Assembly (NCBI GenBank): GCA_026874595.1
Contig: CM049307.1
Span: 79,832,643-79,896,642, forward strand
From: Sipunculus nudus
Lineage: Eukaryota > Annelida > Sipuncula > Golfingiida > Sipunculidae
Reading direction: 5' to 3'
DNA: 64,000 bases
Part shown: in pieces, positions 47,439 to 59,426 of the stretch
How positions within the stretch are numbered: position 1 is the stretch's first letter
Layout of the letters: every line of letters begins with the position of its first letter
The notes under the pieces: model-generated
Databases searched by the model: none
Seen by the model: the letters and a program-made list of their open reading frames with translations, nothing else
Told to the model about the DNA's origin: nothing
Program-made: the position numbers and the translations under genes

Positions 47439-47634
47439 CACATGTTCTTATTTAGATGTATATAGATGCACATTTTGTTAATGTATATATATATATATAT
47501 ATATATGCATTTTTTTCTGTATGTCTGAGTGTATATTTATAATAATATATATATATGTATATATATATCTATATATATATATATATATATACGTGTTATG
47601 TATGTATGCAAATGCAGTATAGGTATGTATATAA

Positions 47635-47688
<54 letters not shown>

Positions 47689-48113
47689 TGTGGAAGAAGT
47701 CAATTTGGCGTGTCTGAATCTTTTTTTTTATTTCATGGCATTAGCGCAGTTTGAATTTTCGTGCAAATGAGTATGTATAGGTAATTTATTTTGCATCAAA
47801 TTATGAACATTTTTGAACGTTTATACAGTTGACAACTAAAACGTTCCTGGTGACAGTGTAGATGCTACGGACGAATGAGTATACCATGACCGCAAGGTGT
47901 AAACAATACGTAATTAAACAACAGTATATCACGTTTGATGATGCAATGGGACCTGAAGCCACGTTATTTGACATCTGAGTAAGTTGCAGAATTTCTCAAC
48001 AATAACAACTGTGTTCATTAACTAGAAGTTGTATGAAATAACGTGTGTTCTTAATTTAGCGCAAATCTATAGCTCCCGTGAAAAGCGCGAACGAAAAAGT
48101 GTGTAAGTTTATG

Positions 48114-48118
<5 letters not shown>
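45792..48118. other. No gene recognised; TA/TATG microsatellites
   Basis: A weak exon-like stretch lies at 45951-46013. From 47164 to 47690 several TATG/TATA microsatellite blocks give artefactual Tyr/Ile-rich frames. The rest is AT-rich. Confidence 0.6.

Positions 48119-48162
<44 letters not shown>
48119..48162. repeat. (TA)n microsatellite
   Basis: About 22 TA units, just left of the inverted-repeat pair. Confidence 0.95.
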
Positions 48163-48165
<3 letters not shown>

Positions 48166-48222
48166 GGTAGTGTTACCCTCCGATGTAAAGTGCTCTATGG
48201 CCTACAAGCTAGGCCAGAGCGG

Positions 48223-48849
48223 TATAACTCTGAAGAAAAACAACACTGTTAATTCACAACAGACTGTTTCACGGGATGCGACCCGATCATCAGGTGAATG
48301 TGGTTAGAATGAAGCTAACGTCGTGGTTTGAAAAGCCGAGACTTTACGAGATTACGAGATTATGCTTTGTGCGATTCGGGTGGGGGGGGGGGGGGCATGT
48401 GAAAGACTGACACTGATCCTATTGTACTCGGGTGCACAATAGGATTGGTCGGGGTACACGTGCGATACTGGAACATAACAGGGCAGGGCAAAGAGGTTAT
48501 ATAGTGTAGTAAATAGTAAATATAATACAAAGATATAGCCAGGATGCTCAATCAGCATATTGAAATGATTTCTAATAGGGCCTTGGAAGCAGTGAAAATA
48601 TCAGTAGTATACATATGATATGATAAAAATACACATATACTGTGAAAATACACAATATACAAGGCAAATATACAATATAAAAGGCAAATATACTATACCC
48701 ATACCAAGTGGTGCAAGTCTCCTAGCTGAAGGTCGGTAAAGCCCATTAGACCAGGATAAAGTAGAACTTTCCTGTCATCCAATGGACTCCACGAGCCAGC
48801 AGTGAGAGAACAACTACCTGAACAAATGAGTCTGCCCAGCGGATCCTCG

Positions 48850-48883
<34 letters not shown>

Positions 48884-49350
48884 AGGGGGGGGGGTTAAGG
48901 GGGAGCACGCTGAATATTGTACGAATGCTAGGTTTTAAAATATTTCAGGGTGAATTTGTTTTGATGGCGGCACTTGGAGAGAATTTCAGCTCTTGAGTTC
49001 AACAATGATCCAGGGGGGGCCGTCGTAGCTATAAGTAGCTTTTCAGACAAGCAGAGATCACACTTCCTACCTATATAACCTCTTTGCCCTGCCCTGTTAT
49101 GTTCCAGTATCGCACGTGTACCCCGACCAATCCTATTGTGCACCCGAGTACAATAGGATCAGTGTCAGTCTTTCACATGCCCCCCCCCCCCACCCGAATC
49201 GCACAAAGCATAATCTCGTAATCTCGTAAAGTCTCGGCTTTTCAAACCACGACGTTAGCTTCATTCTAACCACATTCACCTGATGATCGGGTCGCATCCC
49301 GTGAAACAGTCTGTTGTGAATTAACAGTGTTGTTTTTCTTCAGAGTTATA
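48223..49350. repeat. Pair of ~280-bp near-identical inverted repeats around a 566-bp centre
   Basis: The arm 48223-48504 is the reverse complement of 49071-49350 with almost no mismatch (for example CGGGATGCGACCCGATCATC, GCCGAGACTTTACGAG, and a poly-G/poly-C pair at 48382-48395 and 49180-49191). The right arm passes straight into a TA microsatellite. The left arm is separated from one by about 60 bp. The centre carries a 31-base poly-G run (48852-48882). No coding frame is evident. Confidence 0.9.
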
Positions 49351-49404
49351 TATATATATATATATATATATATGTCGTATAGAGTTTAGATAACTATAGA
49401 AAGT

Positions 49405-49545
49405 ATACATTCTATGGTCCAAACCATAGAATGTATACATTCCATGGTCAAACCTACACATTCTATGTATTTTCTATAGAATGTATACATTTTATCATGG
49501 AATGTGTACATTCCGTGGGCAGGGTCATGGAATATGTACAATTCC
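49405..49545. repeat. Cluster of ~25-bp palindromes
   Basis: Five variants of CCATAGAATGTATACATTCC (GAATGTATACATTC core) stand side by side, some complete, some as halves (CATGGAATGTGTACATTCCG). Confidence 0.75.
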
Positions 49546-49739
49546 ACTCAGTTTACCTAGCTGGTGTCAGTACTCTTGTAGGGTGAGTGAAAAATATTAA
49601 AGCATACTTGTTTAATAAAACACGTTTTTATTCACATAATATATTTACATTTTATATATTCTTGTTGGGTGAGTGAAAATTATTAAAGCAGACTTGAATT
49701 GTTTAATACAGTGTAGAAATAAACCCGAATTCAATATAT

Positions 49740-51088
49740 TTTGGTTGAGAAAAAACGCACGCGTCAGTCGGCAAACGCAGGGGAATTCCGCTTAAATGTC
49801 ATGTGTGGGGTTTCTCCTTATTCGTATCTTTTAGTCCGTTCATATGTGACAGGAAGGCATGTTTTTGCCTCGCGGCAAACGCTCACATGGAAAAGGACTG
49901 GCCGCGCGGCAAACGCTTGCAAAACGCGTACATGGACAAGCAGTAACACGTCGCTTTAAATCCCGATACGACGACAGTGCATGCATGCTGCCAGCTCTCA
50001 ACGTGTCAAGGCCGAGACTACGCTCCCGTGGCAGCGGAATCTTGCGCTTCTAAAGAAGCAACCGATTTTCACGCTGCCAGCTTTGACCGTTTATGATATA
50101 TTTAGACACCAGATGGCGGTTCGTTTTCCACTGAAATGAATGTGCGTATGATGTGACAAGCAGCCAATCAGATGCCAATAAACAAACACTCGACAGGCAT
50201 CCTGGCTCCGCCCATTGCTGCGCTTCAAGCGCCGCTTATTGCGTTTCCGGTCGAATTTAAATTGCTCTCTCTGCATTCTCGCATCATCGACCGATTCGAT
50301 TTTGACATTATGACTGTGTTAGCGTAGCCATGTATCTGTTGTCTGCAGAACTGAAACCAGCAAGCGAGGTGTGCACGCAGCCATTGTTGTTACGTTTCGT
50401 TTGAATTAAAGCTCACCGGCCGAGCTTCCTATGTGCCCAAGGCCCTAAGCAAACCACGTCAGGCTCTCTGAGCCTGTGGCCTGTTCAGACGGTTACGCTG
50501 GGGGATGAGCTGTCACTCAAAAAGAAATTAATATGATTGGCTCTGTGTATTCCTCGCTTGGCTTTGTCTTCCAGCACAAGGTCTCATCTGATTGGACAAA
50601 AATACAGTGCTCCCCTCTGGTGTTGCAATTCAGGATACGAGGTCATAACAAACAGCGCCTTACGATATAGGTAGTAGCCCTATAGGTAAAGCGCTGTGTA
50701 AAGAGCGTAGGCCGAGACGGGGAATATGAGGAGCAGAGTTGAAGACTTAAAGGTGCTTTTCCATAAGTGCGAAGCTGTACCGGCTATATTTTAAGTGAAA
50801 GTAAATATCTATGTATGATATATATAATGAAATGTGAAAAATATATTTTATTCAAAGATTCAAAGATCAGTCTCCCAAATTTTCGGTGGGAGGGATAACC
50901 TTGTATAAGCCATCTCACTGTGTGGAGTGCGCATGTCTGAGCGCAAGGCATCATGGGCTGTGTCAGAGGTCAATGCCACATGCCTGGGTCGTCAATGTCA
51001 ACAAACAGCTTTCAAACCGGCGCCGGCTTGAACATATAGGTCGTTCAGTTGTAATACTAATACTAGTAATAGTGACAGAACTCATGTC
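49740..51088. promoter_or_regulatory. CpG-richer region upstream of the THAP gene
   Basis: It contains CCAAT elements (GCCAATCAG at about 50162; GATTGGCTC and GATTGGACA further on), GGCGCCGGC just before the gene and many CpGs (GGCCGCGCGGC). No clear coding exon was recognised, although first non-coding exons are possible. A promoter role for the THAP gene at 51089 is inference. Confidence 0.35.
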
Positions 51089-51218
51089 ATGGATAATTGG
51101 TTTGCATGTGATACGGGTGTCACGGGGAGTTTGTGGGGTCACTGCAACGCATTTAACTGCAGTAATGGTAGGCGGCAAATTGCTGACTGGGAGGCTGAGA
51201 CTTGTATTGTTCATGAAG
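51089..51218 (+). CDS. THAP-domain protein, exon 1
   Basis: The ATG at 51089 (MDNWFACDTGVTG) leads to the first zinc ligands, HCNAFNCSNGRR (Cys-x4-Cys). It ends HEG with one base left at the donor GAAG|GTATAC. The next in-frame upstream stop is near 51033, so this is the first available Met. Exons of 130, 136 and 358 nt total 624 nt, which is 207 codons plus stop. Confidence 0.7.
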
Positions 51219-51699
51219 GTATACGCAACATACTAATACTAATAATATAGTATTAATAGTAATATTTCTACATTAATATTTTGTATTAAACTGTTCACAT
51301 ACGTGTGTATGGGCCAGGGGTTTATGTCTTTTAATTAATTGGGTGGTAAAATATATATATAAATGAGAATTTATATATTTATAGCTTATTTATTCTTAAT
51401 GCCATATGGATTATGGGTTCACAACTTAATTGTTATTAACACATCCCTGCCCTGGAGAGAAATTCTAAGCCTTGCACCAAAGTAAAGTTCTTCAGTTTAA
51501 AGATAAAAAGGTTTAGAAAATGGGATATATGATAATGAAATAAATATCAGAACATACTAATAACTTTGTATCATAAATTTAGGTTCAGCAATGATTTGGG
51601 ATATTAAACCCTTGTTCAACAAATGTCTATTGGTCCTTTAATCTTTAATTATTTCAAGGATAGCAGTTAGTTATTGGTATCCATTGAAATCATTTTCAG

Positions 51700-51835
51700 G
51701 CAACAAACACAACACAGGACAGTGTACCTGCCCACCTCCATTCATACTGTGGACTTTTCCCACCGAAAGGAATGACCCTGAAGCAAGGAAAACATGGATA
51801 AAATTAGTGAACAGAAAAAACTGGACAGCAAATGC
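51700..51835 (+). CDS. THAP-domain protein, exon 2
   Basis: The acceptor is CATTTTCAG and the donor AATGC|GTTAGT. It encodes CTCPPPFILWTFPTERNDPE and RKTWIKLVNRKNWTANA. The FPT...W...RKNW pattern is the central THAP core. About 40 residues separate the first Cys pair from the FP turn, longer than in human THAP proteins, and extra cysteines lie in that insert. Confidence 0.78.
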
Positions 51836-52272
51836 GTTAGTATTTATATGAACATTAAATATAAATACTATTTAAAACATTTTGATACTTCTTGTTCAGT
51901 TTTTGTGGGGTTTTAATGGTAATCAAAAATACATTAACAAAACATGAGGTTTAGCAATATATATTTAGCCGTATAGTTAGATGTGATTTTTCAATAAACC
52001 CCTGAAAATATATAAAGGCCAGTGGTGTGAATAGCTGCATAAATATTGAACAAATTTGCTGAAACACAAAGTAATTAAAAATGCTTCAGATATAAAGGAT
52101 ATTGTTGTTTCATATAATTATTAAGTAATAATATTTCATTGTTATTACACATTCACTCACTTTTTAGCAGAATGTAAAACTCAGTGTGACTTATAACTGT
52201 TTATTAAAACATTTAAATTATAAAAATGAAAGCAAAGCATATTATAATGAAAATCTGTAAAAATCTTTATAG

Positions 52273-52630
52273 GAAATCAAGATTGTGCTCAAGACATTTT
52301 CCAGATGGAAAGCCAACAGTAAATAACCCTAATCCAACAAAGAACATGGGTTACATAGTTAATACTTCCTCCAGGAAGCCCCCTGCTAAAAGAATATATA
52401 CACAATCTGTTCCATCCACCAAGCCCAAAGAAAAATTAAATCAGGAAAAAAGCAAGCATCACTTAAAGCTAAATGACCCCTCAGATATACCACCTGATAT
52501 AACAAGGGAGCATGATTACAGCTGTAAATTGACAACATGTACCAAATGTAATGAGCTGCATCAGGTCATAGCACAGTTAAATCAAAAGATCAGGCAGCTT
52601 GAGATAAAGGACAAAGGTCTTCTTGCATGA
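52273..52630 (+). CDS. THAP-domain protein, exon 3 with coiled-coil tail
   Basis: Begins in phase after the acceptor TCTTTATAG with SRLCSRHFPDGKPT, which supplies the last zinc ligands (Cys-x2-His) and the closing P..N.GY segment of the THAP fold, a sequence-specific C2CH DNA-binding domain. A basic Lys/Pro linker follows (KPPAKRIYTQ). Then come CKLTTCTKCNEL and a short heptad-like stretch (LHQVIAQLNQKIRQLEIKD), probably a coiled coil for dimerisation. The stop is at 52630. At 207 residues it resembles the N-terminal half of THAP-plus-transposase proteins common in marine invertebrates, without the transposase. The last 54 bases overlap the antisense YqaJ frame. Confidence 0.82.
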
Positions 52631-53150
52631 CTGTGCAATGGACAAAGGGCATTTTATTTCTAAAAGACCCTTGGATGGATTGCAGCATGAACAGCACACT
52701 ATGCCATCAGGGCTTGCTCCAATGAATATTTTATCTCTGATGACCAGCAAACCTGTTTCAGATACTGTTAGGTCTGTATGTCCTTTTCCCTTCATGTAAT
52801 CTATGTAGGCTGCTCTAGCCACTGGCTCCATTCTTATGCATACTTAACAGCTGGTAATCTGAAGGGACAGATTTTCTTCCAATGATGGTATCAGTCAGAT
52901 GTGAGGAGAAATCAGTTTCTCCATGTGCCATTTTGGTTGATCTGACAAGAACTGATTTTGCTGTGGATGAAGTGATTCTTCCAATGCGCTGTTGCTGCCA
53001 TACATTGTTGTAATGTTGCTTAACAGTTGCATCTGCAAGAGCAACTACCTCTGCCTGACTGAAGACAGGAATATCACACGACGAATCCTCCAGGAGCTGA
53101 GTGAGTGGCTTAGGAACTGAAACTGGTCTCTCTTCTGCGTCCACACTTAC
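52577..53150 (-). pseudogene. YqaJ-like nuclease (lambda-exonuclease fold), frameshifted and truncated
   Basis: An acceptor-like AAATAAACAG precedes an open stretch (VSVDAEERPVSVPKPL) that leads to NVWQQQRIGRITSSTAKSVL, the usual YqaJ entry helix. The frame breaks near 52836-52845. In the neighbouring frame RMEPVARAAYIDYMKGKGH continues to GASPDGIVCC and LLEIKCPL, the catalytic Asp and Glu-x-Lys of the YqaJ/lambda exonuclease fold. The C-terminal part of the domain is missing. The frame runs out into the antisense of the THAP exon. The break is a net one-base gain or two-base loss, so decay or a sequencing error are both possible. Confidence 0.75.
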
Positions 53151-53159
53151 CTGTTTATT

Positions 53160-56043
53160 TAAACCTTTCCATTTACTCAGTTGTGTTATAGCATATATCT
53201 TGTCATATATAAATAATCATAACTGTTTATATCTGTCTCAGATGTAAATAGTCATTCACTGTATTTATAAGCTGATTCAGATGACGAGCATGGTAAAGAA
53301 ATCCCTGGTGGCAGACCCCCCCCCCCCCCCTTATTGATAAAGAGGACTGAAGCCTGACATCACCCCCCCCCCCCCCCCCCTTCCAAAAAATTATAATTTA
53401 CATTTTATTTTACACATAGCAGCTAGCTGTTAGAATTTATGTGCTAAATGGACACATTGGCCAAAAATACAGAATGCATTATGCTCCTAAAAACAAACTT
53501 GTAGATATATATACTGATATTTATTCAAGTGACCCTGTTTCAGAATACAATAACCTGCCTAACACATACACACACACATACATTTCTATGTGTTATATGT
53601 GTTATAACTATATTTAAATGATTATTTTGGCCCCTAGGTTGATTCATTTTTGTTAACATACTTATGAGGTACAAATTTAATGCAGTTTTGGCAGGGTTGG
53701 GAAAATGCCGGCATTTTCTAGATTTTGCCATGCCAGTGGCATTTTATGGAATTTCCAAGAATTTCCTGGCATGATGTGGAATTTTCTGGTATTACCTGGC
53801 ATAACCTGGCAAATTCTCAGCTTTTGTTTTAAGTTTGTATATAAATGTCAAAATACTTTCTTAGCATCCCAGTTTCATATATCTGCAATCAAAGCCATGG
53901 AACAGATTAGGCATCCAAAAGACAGACAAGATGGTTACCTGTTACTGAGTGTATATATTGGGAAATTGCTAATTTGCATTAACGTGTTATGGATTTAGGA
54001 ATGTAGTGTGTAATTTGTGATGCAAACATTTATTTGTGGTGACACTGGAAGAGAGTATACAAGCTGAGATGTTGATATCCATTACAGGATAATACTTTTG
54101 TGATGTAAAATCTAAGTAGGCAACAACCCTACAGTATAATCCCTTAATAAAATGTTCATGCTTGATATTTGTATCCATCATATATGTTGTAGCATCTTTA
54201 CAGCCAGGGTATATACCTGGGTAAAATAGGGTTTTAGCATGGTCAGAGCCACATGGTTTGCTATCAATATTCACAAAATGTGACCAATCAGAAAGAATAT
54301 AAATGACTTTGCTTATGCTAGATTAAAGCAATAATGGTGGGGAAAAGCTTGGTTAAAAAATGGTCAAAATCCTTAGTAAAACACAGGCAAAACCTTGGTA
54401 AAATACTTTTAAACCAAATATTTTTTACCCAAGTCAAATGCTAATCTTGGACACTAGCGGGGCCTAGTTTAGGTCTGCCTCTGTAAAATGTTTTCTGATT
54501 TTTTTACTAGAAATGGGTCCTCATTTCTGGCACCTCAAATAGTAATTATCAATACGTTTGATGGATATATTAAATAAAATATTTTAATGTTTACATCCCT
54601 AAAGTCAGCAAACAATATATTTTTATGTAATACCCTAAGTTACTGTCAACTACATGTCTGCATAATTTACAGTCATTTATTATATAATCATATTAAGTAA
54701 ATTTATAACACCTGGATGTCAGTGTCAGTAATCCTATGAAAACCATATGAACGGGATGCACAAAATTAACATTCATCATGAATATACATTACTGATACTT
54801 CATTACTCCTTCTAATAACTGAAGTTGTATGCTCATCACCTGGCAGAGTAGGCCAACACCCTCAGCTCATTTAATGCTTATACTTACCATTAATGGCATT
54901 ATTTTTGTTCAGCCAGCATAACGTATATATGTACCTGTTCGCCTCCGGTTCACTAGTGGACAGCCATGTAGCAGCTATGTATATATACAGACCGCGGGGG
55001 GGGGGGGGGGGGGGGGGGGGGCTCCAGCGTATTTTTATCTAGTGTAAATGTCAATTTATCCATGTGCATCACATATTTATATTTCGGTTTCATAAATCAG
55101 ATGGGTTCCTTACCTTTGCTTCTCCTCTTCTTGTGGAGTCTGCACTGTTGGAACCCCCATCACCTGGGCAGAGTAGGCCAACGCCCTCAGCTCATGTATG
55201 GAACCCGTCACCGGCAGACAACTGGCTGACAGAAAGACCTTCAGCCGATCCCTTGGCCACAGGTTCAAACCATCCAGACTAGGATGGTTTGAAGTCATCA
55301 TGGATGTAAGCTCCGGCTTTGTGGACGGCGAGGGGACATATAAAACGTGTGTAAACAAGGCACACATTCAGCAGACGACAGCTGATCATCGATGACCAAA
55401 GTGCACTCGATTGTTTTGATTGGAGACGGCATTGACCTTTGACATTACCCACAATCCCTCGCGCGCTCGAGACCGTGAGATGGCTTATTTCAGAAATACG
55501 GATCACCCTCATTTTGAAGTTTGAATAACTGGAACCATTACTGTGACGTATGCAGGGACTTCATTCAAAAGTTTATAAGTAAACACGAGAATGTATCCAT
55601 CTTGCAGGTACTATGAGGTAGCCAATGCAGTTCAAAAGTTGTCTGGGCTGGCAAAACAGAAATGTGTTTAGTGTCAAAATAAAATAAACATATAACTCAA
55701 TCTTAGAACTGACAAAAGATGTAAGTTTAAACGTCCCCTTGCCTTGATTAATGTGAGGTCTAGACTCTACGTATACGGTTAAAGACACATATTGAGTCAG
55801 ATATGGAAACTGAAACAAAAAGTTATGTGTGCAGACACTAGTGTAGTGTAGATTCAGTGTCACGTGGTTCATTTGAACGATCTCACACAAGTACGGGTGT
55901 ACTTTCCCTCCAGGGCATTGAAATTAACAACACTCGCCGGACTCGGCTTGTACATTTCAGTGTCACAGCTGTCTTGTTTACTCGAGAAAAAGTACTTGGA
56001 AGTTAAATATAAAGAGTTTATGGAGGTGGTATCTCCTACAGTA
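53160..56043. other. No gene recognised; poly-C/poly-G and short repeats
   Basis: Poly-C runs lie at 53316-53330 and 53363-53380, and a 26-base poly-G at 54996-55021. A degenerate TGGCATTTT-type repeat lies at 53700-53815. A ~35-bp block, CAGAGTAGGCCAACACCCTC with flanks, occurs at 54843 and again at about 55169. No splice-supported exon was recognised. Confidence 0.55.
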
Positions 56044-56434
56044 AAGCTGTGTTTCCATGTATCCGTAAATCTTATACGCCTCGTTCTCAAAAAAATCGAA
56101 TGCCTCTTTTTAAGATGAACTGTTTCCATGTGACGTAAACGTGCTCCGCATGGATATCCGCAAAAACGGACCGCATCGAAACGGAACGGTGAGCGATTCA
56201 TCCGTTTCGCGGATGGCAAAAATGGCTACAGTTCTAAACTGTGCCCCGGTGCTAGGTCGCCGGTGCATTTAAAATAAAATCGTGCATGTGTGCAGTTTCA
56301 AAAGAGGCACGCGAAAGGTTATTCGCAAGAAAAACGTACGTACTTATGGAAACAGTTTTTGCGGACTTCGCACTATGGAGCGTACGTACGTCTTTTGCGG
56401 AAACGATATTTGTGGATACATGGAAACACAGCTT
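56044..56434. repeat. MITE with terminal inverted repeats (~390 bp)
   Basis: The left end AAGCTGTGTTTCCATGTATC and the right end GATACATGGAAACACAGCTT are exact complements. Pairing extends inward patchily (GGAAACAG/CTGTTTCC, CGTAAACG-like pieces). The flanks show TA on the left and TTAA at the right end. Confidence 0.85.
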
Positions 56435-56481
56435 AACAAACACTCCAGAAAATATAAAGGACATTTTATTTATTTCATATT

Positions 56482-56507
<26 letters not shown>

Positions 56508-56523
<16 letters not shown>

Positions 56524-56631
56524 GATACATGTTTATATACACACACACACTTGGGACGCTCTCAACTCACATGGGACTCCCAAAAATTTATGCCTGTCTA
56601 AATCTTCAAATTTTCTTCCTTTTGAAAGCCT

Positions 56632-56710
<79 letters not shown>

Positions 56711-57579
56711 TATATATATATACACATTTATATGGGGAGGGGGGGGGGGGGGTACCGTTATTGTTATAAAAACCATTGTCATTAACCAGCTCCAAACCTG
56801 TTGCCGATAACTTGATCATTGAAGGTATCACATAATAACTGGATTTCATGTTAGATTGAATGACGGGAACAGTCAAGACAAAAACCATTTCAATCCTTGA
56901 TTTAGCAGCAGTAAAAACGGAAATACGGATAGAGAATGAATATTAGTTACAAGAAACACGCGATTCACAGAGGGGCCCAATGACCCATTTATAACATCCT
57001 AAAAAGAGCATGAAAATAATCCTCAATCAGACAATCGGTATAGACTACGAGTAAATCCTCACTAATACTACAAAAAAAGAGACCCAGTGATCATGAAACT
57101 TATAATCATTATCTTGAAGCATAGACAGTAACAATATACTGCCAAGTATAAAAACAACAATTAGTAATGTACCATCAATGTTTTATTATCCAACCCCCCC
57201 CCCCCCCCCCCCCCTCCGCCCCGACAAAAAAAAATCACATGACATAGAATGGTCACAGAAATAAATCATTGAAATATTTCCGCCTTTGATTTCATCAGGG
57301 CGTTTGCAATATATCACAATGGTAACCTAGTTAAATTACATTGATACTAATGAATTAACACTATATTTGCTCAAACTGACCAGCAGGGTCCAAGTCGTCG
57401 ATGACAACGAACACGCCTCAAAATATACACGAGAACTTTTGTAGGCCTGCCAATGTAATTTTTAAATATAACAGCCTGCTTTGAAAAAAAGTGACATTTC
57501 CATTTTAGGATCAGATTTTTAGGACCGTTTGATTTTATTGCATCCCTTAAAACACGGAAACCAGTAGGGTGCTAAAAAG

Positions 57580-57671
<92 letters not shown>

Positions 57672-57672
57672 C
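56508..57672. repeat. Block of TA microsatellites and poly-G/C runs
   Basis: TA runs at 56508-56522, 56634-56722 and 57581-57672, poly-G at 56739-56752 and poly-C at 57194-57214. Between them is AT-rich DNA without a gene. Tyr/Ile-rich frames are artefacts. Confidence 0.9.
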
Positions 57673-58599
57673 AACGTTAATTTAACTTTATTCCATATGA
57701 CATAATTTGGTCCATTGACATATTATATCAAACATGTTAACAAGCAGTCAATAATGAGTTATTCACACAACTGATCAAATATAAATTGATAAATATGAAA
57801 ATAAACCTATGAATTTGCATAAAATCTGTAGGATACGGAACAGTAAGCTATTGTGGACATAGTCAAAGACCTTCGAATAGTCCAAGAAATAAGACATTAT
57901 TTGGTCATTGTCGTGATATCCCTGACATCCTTCCGCCAGAGATCATTTCACACGAAACAAATCTATCCATGTGAGACACTGTGGTCAGAACTACTTCTCA
58001 ATGGTCAAACTTAAAAATTTGTTACATTTGCAGGAAATATTTTGTTTGTATTTCACACGATGATGCTTATAAAATATAACTTTTAGCATGAAATCCTTAC
58101 AATGTTTGTGTAATCTGCCTTGAAACAATTCTAATCCAACATATTTTAACGGACTTCTTTAACCTCTTCAAAATTTTTTTAAACTGTGCTGCTGGTGTAT
58201 GCAAAAGCCGCATTCCATTGTTGGGGTCAGACTGTGACGCTCATAATCTCTAAACAGCAGTGTCATACTCTTTGAAGTCTTTGTATTGCTGATGCATTTT
58301 CCAAGCTATGGAGGAAACGAATCGTTAAATATAATGATAGACAAGCTTGAAAAATTTGAAAAAGTCCAAAAATAATATTTGGCAAAGGTTAGTCACATGA
58401 AGAACATGCATTATCATGTTTATTAATAAGGCTAAGGCGTAATTTTCTTATATAATTTACCGCGATTGGTAGTACCTGTTCTAAGCGTTGCGACACAGCA
58501 AAAGCAGGTATGCTGCCCCTGACAGTGGGAGAAATTATGTTTAAATTATGTTTAATCGACTGGGCCAGTCTAAGTTAATCTGAGAGATTCTGCTCTGCA

Positions 58600-59053
58600 T
58601 GGCACAGTGGTTTGATTGTAACTACTTCTACTGCTAGTTGTATAACTTATGTGCAATCAGAAAACAGTAAAAGACCTCGAGACCAGAGGATTCTTGCTGT
58701 ATGACTGTCGTGACACCAGTTTAAATCCCCCTAATAACAGACGCCCAATCAGCAGAAAGAGAAAAGAATTTTACTAGTTTTGTATTGTGGAACCCAGGTT
58801 CGTCTTCCTGAAACGCCCATAGACATTTATTTTTTAAGTCTAAGGAATCCTTCCAGCCAGCCTGGACCTGCCACCTGTTTTCCTTTGTTGAACGGATTGT
58901 CTATTTTGTTTTTCTCGCCAAATGAATATACAAGATACTGAACGTCCATTATGGTAAGACCAAACAAGCGAGCTTCCATGTCTAGAATTATTTCGGTCAA
59001 CCCTTCTTCCTGTTCTGTGTTTAATACTGCGGGTCGTCCAACTTCTTTTCTGT
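58600..59053 (-). pseudogene. Pogo-like transposase relic: CENP-B-type HTH and DDE start
   Basis: Continues in phase from the exon at 59333-59426 (CTTG|GTATGT to ACAAG|ACAGAAAAG). It reads DRKEVGRPAVLNTEQEEGLT, then EIILDMEARLFGLTIMDVQY, then FGEKNKIDNPFNKGKQVAGP and WLEGFL. This GRP..L...E..L...I..M...G.GLT..DV spacing with a WL..FL end is the CENP-B/Tc5-type helix-turn-helix of pogo and jerky transposases. After a stop at 58827, frames are broken, but TGVTTVIQQES at 58720-58688 recalls the first DDE_1 motif (DETGxTTV) with its acidic residues destroyed. I see no catalytic domain further on. Confidence 0.65.
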
Positions 59054-59332
59054 CTTGTAATTATCTTGATTGTAAAACTTCAGTTACGGTATTGTTTGGT
59101 GATCACATTTGTCTCTCTTTGCTTACATGGATTCATGTTCCGATTTCCACCGTGTCGAGGCATATATTTGGTTTTTTTTTAGATGTTTAGTACGTAAATT
59201 GTTTAAACAGTAGTGGAGCATGCTATGCGTGTACACACAATGCAGGTTGTAGGCCGGGATAAGCTCTTTGAGGTCAGAAAATCAAAACTTAAGAGATAGT
59301 GAATGCAAACAGAGTAAGTTTAATGCACATAC

Positions 59333-59426
59333 CAAGGATAGAGAGTTTGAATCTGTTCTTGACCTCTTTACAGTGTCTGGGATCAACAACGGTTGACTTG
59401 CCCGTTTGGATGTCTCTGTATTCCGA
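59333..59426 (-). pseudogene. Pogo-like relic, psq-type HTH exon
   Basis: Acceptor GCTCAG and donor CTTG|GTATGT. It reads SEYRDIQTGKSTVVDPRHCK then EVKNRFKLSIL. The D-I-x2-GK-S start and the ending before the GRP motif of the next exon fit a diverged Pipsqueak-type helix-turn-helix, which precedes the CENP-B HTH in pogo transposases. Phase 0 on its left and one extra base on its right match both neighbours. Confidence 0.5.

Noticed and set aside
47164-47770. Open frames rich in Tyr, Ile and Cys
   Set aside because: They are translations of TATA/TATG microsatellites; the same happens at 56286-56888 and 30083-30286.
53540-54274. Open frames of 60-97 codons on both strands
   Set aside because: Composition looks random, no splice-supported structure and no recognisable domain.
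55250-55290. GGTTCAAACC resembling a pol III B box
   Set aside because: No A box or tRNA-like arm upstream at the right distance, unlike 37118-37195.
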